In this document: piece by piece, positions 6,059 through 13,970 of the stretch
Numbering within the stretch: position 1 is the first letter of the stretch
Layout of the letters: every line of letters starts with the position of its first letter
Source of the DNA: Caldilinea sp. CFX5
Lineage (GTDB): Bacteria; Chloroflexota; Anaerolineae; Caldilineales; Caldilineaceae
Assembly: GCA_021405325.1 (NCBI GenBank)
Contig: QWII01000122.1
Coordinates: forward strand, 1 to 29,602
Reading direction: 5' to 3'
Length of the DNA stretch: 29,602 nt
The notes under the pieces: generated by a model
Database searches by the model: none
What the model was told of the DNA's origin: nothing
Seen by the model: the letters and a program-made list of their open reading frames with translations, nothing else
Made by a program: the position numbers and the translations under genes

Positions 6059-8959
6059 ATGAACAAGCGATCAATCAACCGATTTGGCGGCTGGTTGTTG
6101 CTCGTGCTGCTGGCCCTGGCTGGCCCGGCACAACCACTGATGGCGTCGTCGTTGCGCCAGGATCAAACGGCCAGGCGCACAGCAGACGCATTGATGGCGG
6201 AGGGGACGCTCCTCTTTCAACAGCAGGAGTGGGGAGCGGCGCTGACAAAGCTAGAGGCAGCCTGCCCCTTGTACCAACAATCAAATGCACAGCCAGAGGA
6301 AGCACGCTGTTGGCAGGCGGTGGCGCAAACCAGATTGAAGCTAGACGATCCAGAAGGCGCACTTACCGCGTATCAGACAAGCGTTGAGCTTTGGCAAGCA
6401 TTAGGCGATCACTTCTGGGAAGTGGTTACGCTTAGTCAGATTGGCGACATTTTGCGCCACACAAATCAATACGATGCGGCTGAACAGGTGTACGAACAGT
6501 TGCCGCCATTAGTAGACAAGGTCTTGACCGACGCCAACCGTCCGCTCCTGGCCGAAGAGAAAGCTGGTTTAGCAAACATCTACAACAACATGGCGCTTTT
6601 CTACTCGATCACCGGGCAGTATGCAGTTGCCTTTGACTTATACGAACAGGCGCTGGCGATCCATGCCGAGGTGGACAACTACGGCGCAATCGCTGCCACA
6701 CTGGACAATCAGGGCACGATCTTTGCCAAACTGGGTTATTACCGTCAAGCACTGGACCTCTATGATTTGGCCTTGCGCTTTGCCCAGCAGTTATATGACG
6801 CTGGATTGGGTGATGCAGAGGCCGTACTCAGCATCCTGGGTAACATGGGCGTCGCCTATGCCGGACAGGGCAATTTTCAGCAGGCGCTCAAGTTTCATCA
6901 GCAAGCACTGGACCTTGCGCATCAGATCAACGACCGCGAAGGGGAAGAAGCAACCTTGATCAACCAAGGGCTGGCATTCAACGCACTAGGGCAAACTCAG
7001 GAGGCATGGGCCGCATTTGACCAGGCGTTGTCGATTGCCGAAACAATCGATGATCGTCAGGGGAAAGCGGCGGCGCTTAACAACCTGGCGGATCTGAACG
7101 CCAAGGCCAAAGAACACGAGATTGCGCTGGCGCTTTATCAACAGGCCTTGGCAGTTGCCGAACAAGCCCATGATCAGCGCGGCACAGGGATTGCCCATAG
7201 CAACATTGGTCAGACATTGATGGCTTTGCAGCAATATGACGAAGCGTTGGAACATTTCGCGCAGGCGTTGAAGATTGCACGCCAACCACAACCACTGGGC
7301 AATCGCGAAGCTGAAGCTGTGGCATTGAATAACCTCGGGCACGTTTATTATGCCCGGAAAAGCTATAGCCAAGCGCTTGATCTCTTCCAGCAGGCGCTCA
7401 AGCTAGCGCAACAGCACGGCTTACGCTTGAACGAAGGCGTGGCCCAAAGCAATATCGCGCAGGTGCAAAAGGCGCTAGGCCAACACCGGGCGGCCATCGT
7501 CTCATTACAAAAGGCGATTACCGCGTTCGAGTCGATCCAGAGCCAATTGACCATCGAAGCGTTGCTGGCTGGCTATGCCGCCCAACAAACTACGGCCTAT
7601 CAACGACTCGTGACCTGGTTGTGGGAAGACAAGAAATATTCGGACGCCTTTGATTATGCCGAACGCGCACGGGCGCAGGCTTTTCTGAACCAACTGCGCG
7701 GCCAGGGCATTGATCTCTACGCCGAGACATCCTCGCCTTTGATCCAAGAAGCGCGCGCCTTGCTGCGCAAGATCACTGGTTTTCAGATCGAGCGAGCCGC
7801 CGCAAGCGCGCAACAGCCCCAAGATCGAGCATTACTCACGGCGCTAACCGCTGACATCACGCAGGCACAAACAGAATATGCTGCCCTGCTAACACGCATC
7901 CAAATCGCCGCACCGGAAGATGCCACTTTGCTCACCATTGACGATCCTATCCCTTTGCCGCAACTGCGCAACCAGGTGCTGGATGCGCAGACTACGTTGG
8001 TCGAGTATTTTGTGACGGACGAACAGACCTTTGCTTGGGTAGTGGACCGCCAGGGAAGTCATATGGCAAAACTACCCATCTCAGCGGACAAATTACGAAC
8101 AGAGATTGATAAGCTACTCAATTCGGTGGGGAATACCCAGGAAACTAATGCCGTTGCCAGTGCGCTCTATGCTGTTTTAGTAGCGCCCCTTACCGCTTAT
8201 CTTGGACAGCCAAACCTACTGATCGTGCCGCATGGCCCGTTGCACTATCTGCCCTTCGCTGCCCTGTGGAATGAGGAGACGGCGCGCTACTTGATCCAAG
8301 AGTACACCCTCACGTTTGCGCCAAGTGCTAGCGCCTTGCCCTTGATCTATGCCAAACGCAATCCCAACCAAGGCCAACTATTGGCGTTGGGCAACCCCAC
8401 CGACGATCTGGTGGACTCTGAAGGCGAGGTGAAAGCGATTGCTGGTATGTATGGTACACAGCCACTCTTGCGTAAGGCCGCTACCGAGGGGCAGATCTAT
8501 GCCAATGCTGGGCAGGTTGACCTTTTGCATCTTTCGGCGCATGGCGCTTTAAACGAATATAATCCGCTCTTCAGTGCCATTGAACTGGCGGCAGATGAAG
8601 GGCAGGATGGGCGCCTGGAAGTACATGAAATTTATGGGTTGAACTTGGTTGGCGTGAACCTGGTGACGCTCTCCGCCTGTGAGACGGCGCTGGGCCAGCA
8701 AAGTGATGGCGATGAACTGATCGGTTTGACCCGTGCCTTCCTTTACGCAGGTGCGCCGTCGGTGGTCACGACACTTTGGTCTGTCCGCTCTGATACGACG
8801 GAAGAGTTGATGGTGTCGTTCTATACTCATCTCCGCAAGGGTGAAACGGCTGCCGTTGCGTTGCAACAGGCACAGATTGAGATGCTTAGCGAACACTCGC
8901 CCTACTATTGGGCGGCCTTTACGCTGACGGGCGATTACCGCGGCGGCAACGAACCTTGA
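6059..8959 (+). CDS. Secreted TPR-CHAT caspase-like protease
   Basis: The product is 966 residues. The frame is open from 5996, but ATG 6059 follows CCAGGAGGG and begins a clean signal peptide (Met-Asn-Lys-Arg..., hydrophobic core 12-27), so I use it. Residues about 35-520 are a long array of TPRs of the Kinesin light chain/TPR_12 type. Residues about 640-965 are a CHAT protease domain with His828 in His-Leu-Ser-Ala-His-Gly and Cys874 in Leu-Ser-Ala-Cys-Glu-Thr, both intact, plus the conserved Leu-Trp-Ser-Val and a C-terminal Trp-Ala-Ala-Phe. The order is TPR then CHAT, opposite to the neighbour at 2021. TPR-CHAT proteins elsewhere act as signal-gated proteases, for example the Craspase peptidase. 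Here the signal peptide places it outside the cytoplasmic membrane. It is the last gene before the hairpin at 9035. Confidence 0.88.
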   Translation: MNKRSINRFGGWLLLVLLALAGPAQPLMASSLRQDQTARRTADALMAEGTLLFQQQEWGAALTKLEAACPLYQQSNAQPEEARCWQAVAQTRLKLDDPEGALTAYQTSVELWQALGDHFWEVVTLSQIGDILRHTNQYDAAEQVYEQLPPLVDKVLTDANRPLLAEEKAGLANIYNNMALFYSITGQYAVAFDLYEQALAIHAEVDNYGAIAATLDNQGTIFAKLGYYRQALDLYDLALRFAQQLYDAGLGDAEAVLSILGNMGVAYAGQGNFQQALKFHQQALDLAHQINDREGEEATLINQGLAFNALGQTQEAWAAFDQALSIAETIDDRQGKAAALNNLADLNAKAKEHEIALALYQQALAVAEQAHDQRGTGIAHSNIGQTLMALQQYDEALEHFAQALKIARQPQPLGNREAEAVALNNLGHVYYARKSYSQALDLFQQALKLAQQHGLRLNEGVAQSNIAQVQKALGQHRAAIVSLQKAITAFESIQSQLTIEALLAGYAAQQTTAYQRLVTWLWEDKKYSDAFDYAERARAQAFLNQLRGQGIDLYAETSSPLIQEARALLRKITGFQIERAAASAQQPQDRALLTALTADITQAQTEYAALLTRIQIAAPEDATLLTIDDPIPLPQLRNQVLDAQTTLVEYFVTDEQTFAWVVDRQGSHMAKLPISADKLRTEIDKLLNSVGNTQETNAVASALYAVLVAPLTAYLGQPNLLIVPHGPLHYLPFAALWNEETARYLIQEYTLTFAPSASALPLIYAKRNPNQGQLLALGNPTDDLVDSEGEVKAIAGMYGTQPLLRKAATEGQIYANAGQVDLLHLSAHGALNEYNPLFSAIELAADEGQDGRLEVHEIYGLNLVGVNLVTLSACETALGQQSDGDELIGLTRAFLYAGAPSVVTTLWSVRSDTTEELMVSFYTHLRKGETAAVALQQAQIEMLSEHSPYYWAAFTLTGDYRGGNEP

Positions 8960-9034
8960 GCAATCTGCCAGTGAGCAGTACAAATTGGTAAATCTGTAAC
9001 GATTGCAAGTGTACCATTAACAAACTCACTTTGC

Positions 9035-9094
9035 CCTCTTCCGGGAAGCTTGTACCGATCAGGGCGCCCTAGCGCCCAAGCTTCCCGGAAGAGG
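9035..9094. terminator. 18-bp perfect inverted repeat after the CHAT cluster
   Basis: The arms 9035-9052 and 9077-9094 are perfectly complementary around a 24-base loop. The core CTTCCGGGAAGC is itself self-complementary. The same core forms the hairpin at 13834-13897, so this is a dispersed repeat family and not only a local terminator. There is no T-run after it. It lies 76 bp after the TPR-CHAT stop and probably limits read-through. Confidence 0.65.
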
Positions 9095-9162
9095 ATCGGC
9101 AAATGACTCTGCTAACGCCGCACTAGCAATATGAATATGAGTATTTTGCAAAGGAGCTATCG

Positions 9163-10905
9163 ATGTTCACTCCCCAGTTGACCATGCGACGCGTGCCAGC
9201 CTGTATCACTACTGTTTTGGTGTTTGTATTGCTTCTTAACGCATTTACTCTTTTCTTCTCGGTTCCCTCGGTGAGCGCGTCCCTGGCGCAGGAAACATCG
9301 ACAGCCACTCCGGCGGCAACCGCATCGATCACGCCCGCCGTAAGTGTGCGCTGTGCCGGTTGCATCACCTGGCCCAACTCGGATCAGCGTCTAGACGTCG
9401 CGCATGGGGATCGCGCCGATCTCGATGCGGCAAGAGTAGATGGCCTCAAAGACATCCCGCTTGTACTCTCCTTTGGCGTGGCCGATAACGCTACCTGGCT
9501 GCCAGGCCATCTCCTTCGCTATAACTGGGACTATAGCTGTCGCGGCAGCCATTCGCTTCCCTTGGCAATGGATCAGGTTGCGTTCATCAAGCAATACAAC
9601 CCGTCGTTCTTTGATGGTGCAGTGCTTGATAGCGCCACGCAGTACAGACAATTTGTCACCTACTTGCAGACGCAAAATCCCAACACACTGATCGGCTCCT
9701 ACAGTTCATCAACCACCTGCGTGGATGGACCAACCAATCCATTCACCGAAAACTATTATCCGTCCAACGCGGTGGATTGTCATCGACTAGCGCCGCTTAG
9801 CCCGGGCAGCATGGAAACCCAGCCTTTTGAAGCGCAGTATTGTAAAACAGAACCCGCCAAATGGTATATCAACTTTGCCGATGCTGATATTCGGGCCAGG
9901 TTTGCAGAAATTCTGCTCCGGACGGTCAAAGAAACCGATCCCAAACCTCCCTTTATTTTTTTGGACAACACAGCTTACCTTGATCCCGAGTTCCTCTGGA
10001 AAACTGGGGAAAAGACGGTGGACTGTCGCGAACGCGCCGCGGCGCAACTGGCTGACTGTAGCGAATATACGGCTTTGCAAAAGCAGTTCGGGCGCAACAT
10101 CTATTTTGAAGACTTCATTGAACAGTATCGCACCTTAATCACAGGGTTGGAACAAGTTGGCGTTCGCTCTATTTTGAATATCGGTGTGGCAGCCGGGGTG
10201 CTGGGCTACGAGCGGGACAAAGCTAAATATGCCCAGCAATTTGAGACAGTGGTCGAAAAAAATGGCCTTGCCTTTGAATTTCCGTTTCAGATCAATCTTC
10301 GCACGAATGGTAGCGACACGCAACATGAAATTGATCTTCATCGCCGTTTGTTACAGCAAGGCAAGTTAGTCGTTTTCTATGCTGATTACAAAAGTAAAAA
10401 TGCGTCAAGCTGGATGGCAGCTATGGCTATGCTGATTCGCGAGCCGGGACAGTCGTTGTTCGTCGCCCGCGATGCCTACTCTTCAACCCTGGAATGGATT
10501 GGTTGGCCGGCGCTCTATGGCGCACCAGTCATCACGGATACGGTACACCCTGTACGTATTGACAGCCGGAAAAGTGTGGGAGAGAATTGGTTCATGTCGC
10601 GCCAATTTGAGCAGAACGGCATTACCAGGGAAATTACGACGGCGCATTTCGGTGTAAATCTGCAAAACTTGAAAACCTTTACCCTAACCCTGTTGGTTCC
10701 GAATCTGGATAATACTTATGAAGTGGTGTATGACCAGCCAAAACTTGGCAACTGGGATAAAACAACGAAAGTTTACACTGCCACCCGAACCGATCCAGAT
10801 GGTCCTGGTGTCCAGGCCGACTATTTTATCTTGGGTGCTGAGTGCAGTGACGAACCACGCATTTGCAAAAAATTAATCGCAGTTTCTGTTGCAGTGTGGA
10901 GGTAG
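9163..10905 (+). CDS. Secreted glycosidase-like TIM-barrel protein (putative)
   Basis: The product is 580 residues; ATG 9163 follows AAAGGAG. A hydrophobic signal or anchor (about 14-38) is followed by a Thr/Ala/Pro-rich linker (about 42-60). The mature part has strand-like blocks typical of putative glycoside hydrolase barrels: Ile-Pro-Leu-Val-Leu-Ser-Phe early, Phe-Ile-Phe-Leu-Asp-Asn in the middle, Ile-Leu-Asn-Ile-Gly, then Phe-Glu-Phe-Pro-Phe and Leu-Val-Val-Phe-Tyr-Ala-Asp-Tyr later. This resembles the hypothetical glycosyl hydrolase groups around GHL15/GH114-like proteins. The Asp in Leu-Asp-Asn and the Glu in Phe-Glu-Phe could be catalytic, but I cannot confirm this. About ten cysteines support an extracytoplasmic location. 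It starts after the hairpin at 9035, so it is probably a separate transcript from the CHAT operon. Confidence 0.5.
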   Translation: MFTPQLTMRRVPACITTVLVFVLLLNAFTLFFSVPSVSASLAQETSTATPAATASITPAVSVRCAGCITWPNSDQRLDVAHGDRADLDAARVDGLKDIPLVLSFGVADNATWLPGHLLRYNWDYSCRGSHSLPLAMDQVAFIKQYNPSFFDGAVLDSATQYRQFVTYLQTQNPNTLIGSYSSSTTCVDGPTNPFTENYYPSNAVDCHRLAPLSPGSMETQPFEAQYCKTEPAKWYINFADADIRARFAEILLRTVKETDPKPPFIFLDNTAYLDPEFLWKTGEKTVDCRERAAAQLADCSEYTALQKQFGRNIYFEDFIEQYRTLITGLEQVGVRSILNIGVAAGVLGYERDKAKYAQQFETVVEKNGLAFEFPFQINLRTNGSDTQHEIDLHRRLLQQGKLVVFYADYKSKNASSWMAAMAMLIREPGQSLFVARDAYSSTLEWIGWPALYGAPVITDTVHPVRIDSRKSVGENWFMSRQFEQNGITREITTAHFGVNLQNLKTFTLTLLVPNLDNTYEVVYDQPKLGNWDKTTKVYTATRTDPDGPGVQADYFILGAECSDEPRICKKLIAVSVAVWR

Positions 10906-10936
10906 GGTTTGATGAACGATGGGAAAGGAGACGCCA

Positions 10937-11557
10937 ATGCTGGTTAGCGCTGAAATTCGCTGGTTTTATGGGGGCGAGTTGCCGCAGGCAACGCTAGACT
11001 GGTTCTGTTACGACGAACTGGTCTCGGCGCCGGAGGAGCGCACAGACCGCTATCTGATTTTTCCCGGCAGCGAATCGGTCGGTATGAAAGTGCGGAAGTA
11101 CGGCGACAAGCACAATCTGGAGGTCAAGGCATTACGCGGCGGCACGGAGACGCTCCACCTGCCGAATGGCGTAACCGGCAGAACCGAGTGCTGGGTGAAG
11201 TGGTCTTATGGTGAGGAGCCGGTAGCGCCGCTGGTGCAGGCGCTCCTGGCCCAAGCCAACGGCAGCGTTGATGTCCAGAAGAAGCGGTGGCTGCGCAAGT
11301 TTTCGCTTGACAGTGGGCAACCGGCGCCGGTATCGACCGATCAGCGGCCTGCGGAAGGGTGTACGGTGGAACTGACACAATTACATGTGCAAGACCGCCC
11401 GTACTGGACGCTGGCTTTGGAAGCCTTTGGCGCCGAACAGCAAGTACGCGCCCATCTGTGGACGGTAGCGACGGCTTTTCTTGCCCAACATTCACCGCCG
11501 GTTTCCTGTACAACCGTCAACTCCTGTTCGTATCCCGTGTGGCTGGCAAATCTGTAG
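10937..11557 (+). CDS. CYTH-like domain protein (putative)
   Basis: The product is 206 residues from ATG 10937, which follows GGAAAGGAG; an upstream in-frame ATG at 10919 lacks a good site. The N-terminal half has the pattern of the CYTH/triphosphate tunnel fold: Ala-Glu-Ile-Arg-Trp at the start, Arg-Thr-Asp-Arg-Tyr-Leu, Gly-Met-Lys-Val-Arg and Leu-Glu-Val-Lys-Ala-Leu, giving alternating charged strands. CYTH enzymes (thiamine triphosphatase, CyaB-type cyclase) bind triphosphates with such Glu/Arg/Lys side chains, but the canonical Glu-x-Glu-x-Lys start is only partly present. Activity is therefore unassigned. It is cytoplasmic, lies 31 bp after the preceding gene and is followed by the NTF2-like gene. 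Confidence 0.45.
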   Translation: MLVSAEIRWFYGGELPQATLDWFCYDELVSAPEERTDRYLIFPGSESVGMKVRKYGDKHNLEVKALRGGTETLHLPNGVTGRTECWVKWSYGEEPVAPLVQALLAQANGSVDVQKKRWLRKFSLDSGQPAPVSTDQRPAEGCTVELTQLHVQDRPYWTLALEAFGAEQQVRAHLWTVATAFLAQHSPPVSCTTVNSCSYPVWLANL

Positions 11558-11604
11558 CGATAACGGCGTAGAACGAACCCAAATTAAGAGAAGCAGGAGG
11601 ATTT

Positions 11605-11961
11605 ATGCCAAGCGATACAACCCAACAGACCGCCGCCACACTACAACACCATCTGGCCGCCATCGCGCAAGGGAATCTTGATCAAATCATGCGCGACTAC
11701 AGCGATGAAGCGATATTGTTCACCCATCAGGAAACCTTCCGCTGGCGGGTGGGGGTGCGTAACTTTTTTGCCGACCTGCTGGCCGTCTTGCCGCCCAATT
11801 GGTTGGCGGACTTCAAGGTGATCCGGCAAGAGGTTGAAGGGGAAGTCGCCTATATCTTCTGGCAAGCGCCGCCGTTCTTCCCACTGGCGACTGACACCTT
11901 TGTGCTCCGCAATGGCAAAATTGTCGTCCAGACCTTTGCCATGTTAGCGCCCAAGCCATGA
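11605..11961 (+). CDS. NTF2/SnoaL-like small protein
   Basis: The product is 118 residues; ATG 11605 follows AGGAGG. The pattern is that of a SnoaL-like NTF2-fold protein: an N-terminal helix (Thr-x2-His-His-Leu-Ala-Ala-Ile-Ala), the motif Gly-Asn-Leu-Asp-Gln-Ile-Met-x-Asp-Tyr-Ser-Asp-Glu-Ala, a Gly-Val-x-Asn-Phe-Phe helix, then strands ending in Asp-Thr-Phe-Val-Leu-Arg-Asn-Gly-Lys-Ile. Members of this fold range from cyclases and isomerases to ligand-binding proteins, so no substrate is assigned. It has no signal peptide. Confidence 0.7.
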   Translation: MPSDTTQQTAATLQHHLAAIAQGNLDQIMRDYSDEAILFTHQETFRWRVGVRNFFADLLAVLPPNWLADFKVIRQEVEGEVAYIFWQAPPFFPLATDTFVLRNGKIVVQTFAMLAPKP

Positions 11962-12003
11962 AAGAGAAGGGCGATGAAGCGAAAAACGATTACCAACCAA
12001 AAT

Positions 12004-12048
12004 TTGTCGCGATCTTGTCGCGCCCTTGTCGCAGCGGCCTGCTATGCT
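12004..12048 (+). promoter_or_regulatory. Three heptamer direct repeats at 11-bp spacing with a downstream -10: candidate SARP operator
   Basis: TTGTCGC occurs exactly at 12004-12010, 12015-12021 and 12026-12032, a strict 11-bp period. Ten bases further on is TG-C-TATGCT (12040-12048), an extended -10-like element. SARP-family activators bind heptamer direct repeats with 4-bp spacers placed about 8 bp upstream of the -10, so this geometry fits closely. A diverged copy lies upstream of the SARP-type regulator gene at 17341-17405, with 53 of 65 bases identical by eye. Likely targets are the genes at 12137 and 12441. Confidence 0.55.
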
Positions 12049-12136
12049 CATGGTGGAACCAGCAAGCGCCGTCGATTATAGCGAATTCCCCTGTTGCTGT
12101 AAATCGTCTACTGAAGCAAAGCCGACGAAACCAACC

Positions 12137-12355
12137 ATGTCAACAAAACCACCCTATTACCGCATCTACCTGTTAACGGTGTGGCAGGAGCAAAGTCGTG
12201 GCCCGCCGACGCCGATCATCTGGCGCTTTCGCCTGGAAGATCCGCGCACGGGGCGGCAACAAGTCTTTGCCGACGCCGCGACTTTGCTGCGCGCGTTGCA
12301 TGTCCTCGCAGCCACGCCGGCGGAAAGGGAAACGCCGGCAGAAAGTGAGGAATGA
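12137..12355 (+). CDS. Small conserved-type protein of unknown function (72 residues)
   Basis: The frame is open from 12026, but ATG 12137 begins the recognisable domain; the ribosome binding site is weak. The pattern Tyr-x-Ile-Tyr-Leu-Leu-x-Val-Trp-x-Glu, Trp-x-Phe-x-Leu-Glu-Asp-Pro-x-Thr-Gly and Phe-Ala-Asp-Ala-x-x-Leu-Leu-x-Ala-Leu resembles small proteins common in Chloroflexota genomes (Tyr-Leu-x-Arg-Leu-Trp ... Trp-x-x-Ser-Leu-x-Asp), which I recall but cannot look up. Function is unknown. It sits about 80 bp downstream of the candidate SARP-controlled promoter and 85 bp before the haloperoxidase gene, so co-transcription is plausible. Confidence 0.6.
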   Translation: MSTKPPYYRIYLLTVWQEQSRGPPTPIIWRFRLEDPRTGRQQVFADAATLLRALHVLAATPAERETPAESEE

Positions 12356-12440
12356 CAGCACAATGATGGTTCTCTCACACACCGTTTGTCGCAGTTCTTT
12401 GTTTCTCAATCCATGCTTACCCAAGCGAAGGAGCAACCCA

Positions 12441-13814
12441 ATGAAGATGATCCCACACTGTTTCCTGGTTTTGTGTCTCTTGTTGGCCGGCTGTATTCCG
12501 TCGCCCGCCGCCCCACCCGTCGAACCCAATGCCGGCCATTGGCAAACCTGGGTCGTGACCGATGTCGCTGCGGTGCGGCCGCCGGCGCCGCCCGATCAAG
12601 CCGCTACCCAGGCCGAATTGCAAGAAGTGCAAGCCGCCGTCGCCGCACGGGATGAGGCCACCCTCCAGCAGATCGCTTATTGGGACGGCGGCTCGCCCTC
12701 CTATCGCTGGATCGAGATTGTCTTGACCCAATTACGCAGCAAACCGACTTCCGGGCCGCGTACTACCCGTATGATGGCACTGCTCAATGTCGCTATCTAC
12801 GATGCAATGGTGGCCGCTTGGGATGCCAAATATACCTACAATCGGCCACGACCTGGCACGCTCGACCCGCGCTTATCGGTGCTGGCGCAGCATACCAATA
12901 GTCCCTCCTATCCCTCGGAGCAAGCCGTGGCAGCGGGGGCAGCGGCAGCGATCTTGGGTTATCTCTACCCGGAGCAAGCACAAGAGTTCGTGGATAAAGC
13001 GCAAGCCGCAGCCGACTCGCGCGTCGCCGCCGGGGCAGCCTTCCCCAGCGATGTGGCCGCTGGCTTGGCCCTCGGCAACGCGGTGGCCGAGCAAGTGATT
13101 GCGCGTGCCAAAGTCGACGATGCCTTGCCGCCCTGGGATGGTGTGATCCCGACCGGCAATGGCTATTGGACAGGGGAAAAGCCGGTCGAGCCAAATGCCG
13201 CTAAATGGCAGCCCTGGGTGCTGACATCGAATGATGAGCTGCGCTCCCCACCCCCGCCGGCCTACGATTCGCCGGAAATGGTCGCTGATCTGCAAGAGGT
13301 GAAGACCTTTACACGCACCTTTGCCACCAATCAAAAGGGCATGTGGTGGCAAGCCCTCGACGGGGTTGTTGAAAGTTGGTACACCTTTGCCAGCCTACGC
13401 ATGTTCGAGAGCGGCCTGGATGCCAACCCGGTGCGCGCCGCCCGCATCTATGCCATGATGGCGGTAGCCCAGTATGATGCAGGGATCGCCATTTGGGATA
13501 CCAAGTACACCTACTGGACCTTCCGTCCCTTCCAAATGGATCTGTCGGTCACCACTGTCTTCCCCACCCCCAACTACCCTAGTTATCCATCGGGTCATGC
13601 AGGCGTGACCAATGCCATGGCCGAAGTGCTGGCCTATGAGTTCCCAGCCTACGCTGACCTCATCCACGCCAGAGCCGCCGAAGCCTATGAATCACGCATC
13701 TGGGACGGGATTCACTTCCGCTTCGAGATGGTGGAGGGAAAGCGGATCGGTGTGGCGGTAGCGCAGAAGGTGATCGCCTGGGACCAGCAGGATGGGGCCG
13801 TGGCCAGCCGGTAA
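12441..13814 (+). CDS. Vanadium-dependent haloperoxidase / PAP2-superfamily lipoprotein
   Basis: The product is 457 residues. The frame is open from 12198, but ATG 12441 has the site GAAGGAG and begins a lipoprotein signal with lipobox Leu-Leu-Ala-Gly-Cys (Cys18). The C-terminal half carries the vanadate/phosphate pocket of the superfamily: Lys-Tyr-Thr-Tyr-Trp-Thr-Phe-Arg-Pro, the Pro-Ser-Gly-His motif with His386, and a later Arg-Ile-Trp-Asp-Gly-Ile-His-Phe-Arg. An earlier internal segment (near 140-190) repeats a Lys-Tyr-Thr-Tyr-Asn-Arg-Pro-Arg-Pro ... Pro-Ser-Tyr-Pro-Ser-Glu version, suggesting an ancient two-lobed architecture as in bacterial VCPO-like proteins. The enzyme would oxidise halides with peroxide or act as an acid phosphatase; sequence alone does not separate these. 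A truncated copy lies at 270-566. Confidence 0.85.
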   Translation: MKMIPHCFLVLCLLLAGCIPSPAAPPVEPNAGHWQTWVVTDVAAVRPPAPPDQAATQAELQEVQAAVAARDEATLQQIAYWDGGSPSYRWIEIVLTQLRSKPTSGPRTTRMMALLNVAIYDAMVAAWDAKYTYNRPRPGTLDPRLSVLAQHTNSPSYPSEQAVAAGAAAAILGYLYPEQAQEFVDKAQAAADSRVAAGAAFPSDVAAGLALGNAVAEQVIARAKVDDALPPWDGVIPTGNGYWTGEKPVEPNAAKWQPWVLTSNDELRSPPPPAYDSPEMVADLQEVKTFTRTFATNQKGMWWQALDGVVESWYTFASLRMFESGLDANPVRAARIYAMMAVAQYDAGIAIWDTKYTYWTFRPFQMDLSVTTVFPTPNYPSYPSGHAGVTNAMAEVLAYEFPAYADLIHARAAEAYESRIWDGIHFRFEMVEGKRIGVAVAQKVIAWDQQDGAVASR

Positions 13815-13833
13815 CCATCAACAAGCAAATTCC

Positions 13834-13897
13834 ACCATCTTCCGGGAAGCTCGAACACGAGCGACAATCAGACAATTTACGCTTCCCGGAAGATGGT
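13834..13897. terminator. 17-bp inverted repeat between convergent genes
   Basis: The arms 13834-13850 and 13881-13897 are perfectly complementary around a 30-base loop. They share the ATCTTCCGGGAAGC-type core with the hairpin at 9035. The hairpin lies between the converging haloperoxidase and regulator genes, where it could terminate both. No strong T-run is present. Confidence 0.6.
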
Positions 13898-13970
13898 ATC
13901 CGTAGTCTAGCAAGGCTGGTCGCCGCGTGTAGACGCCAATGTTCTTTACCAACCTTATCTAACTTCCGCA

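Noticed and set aside
12198..12440. N-terminal extension of the haloperoxidase frame
   Set aside because: It overlaps the 72-residue gene in another frame, lacks a ribosome binding site and precedes an excellent lipoprotein start at 12441.
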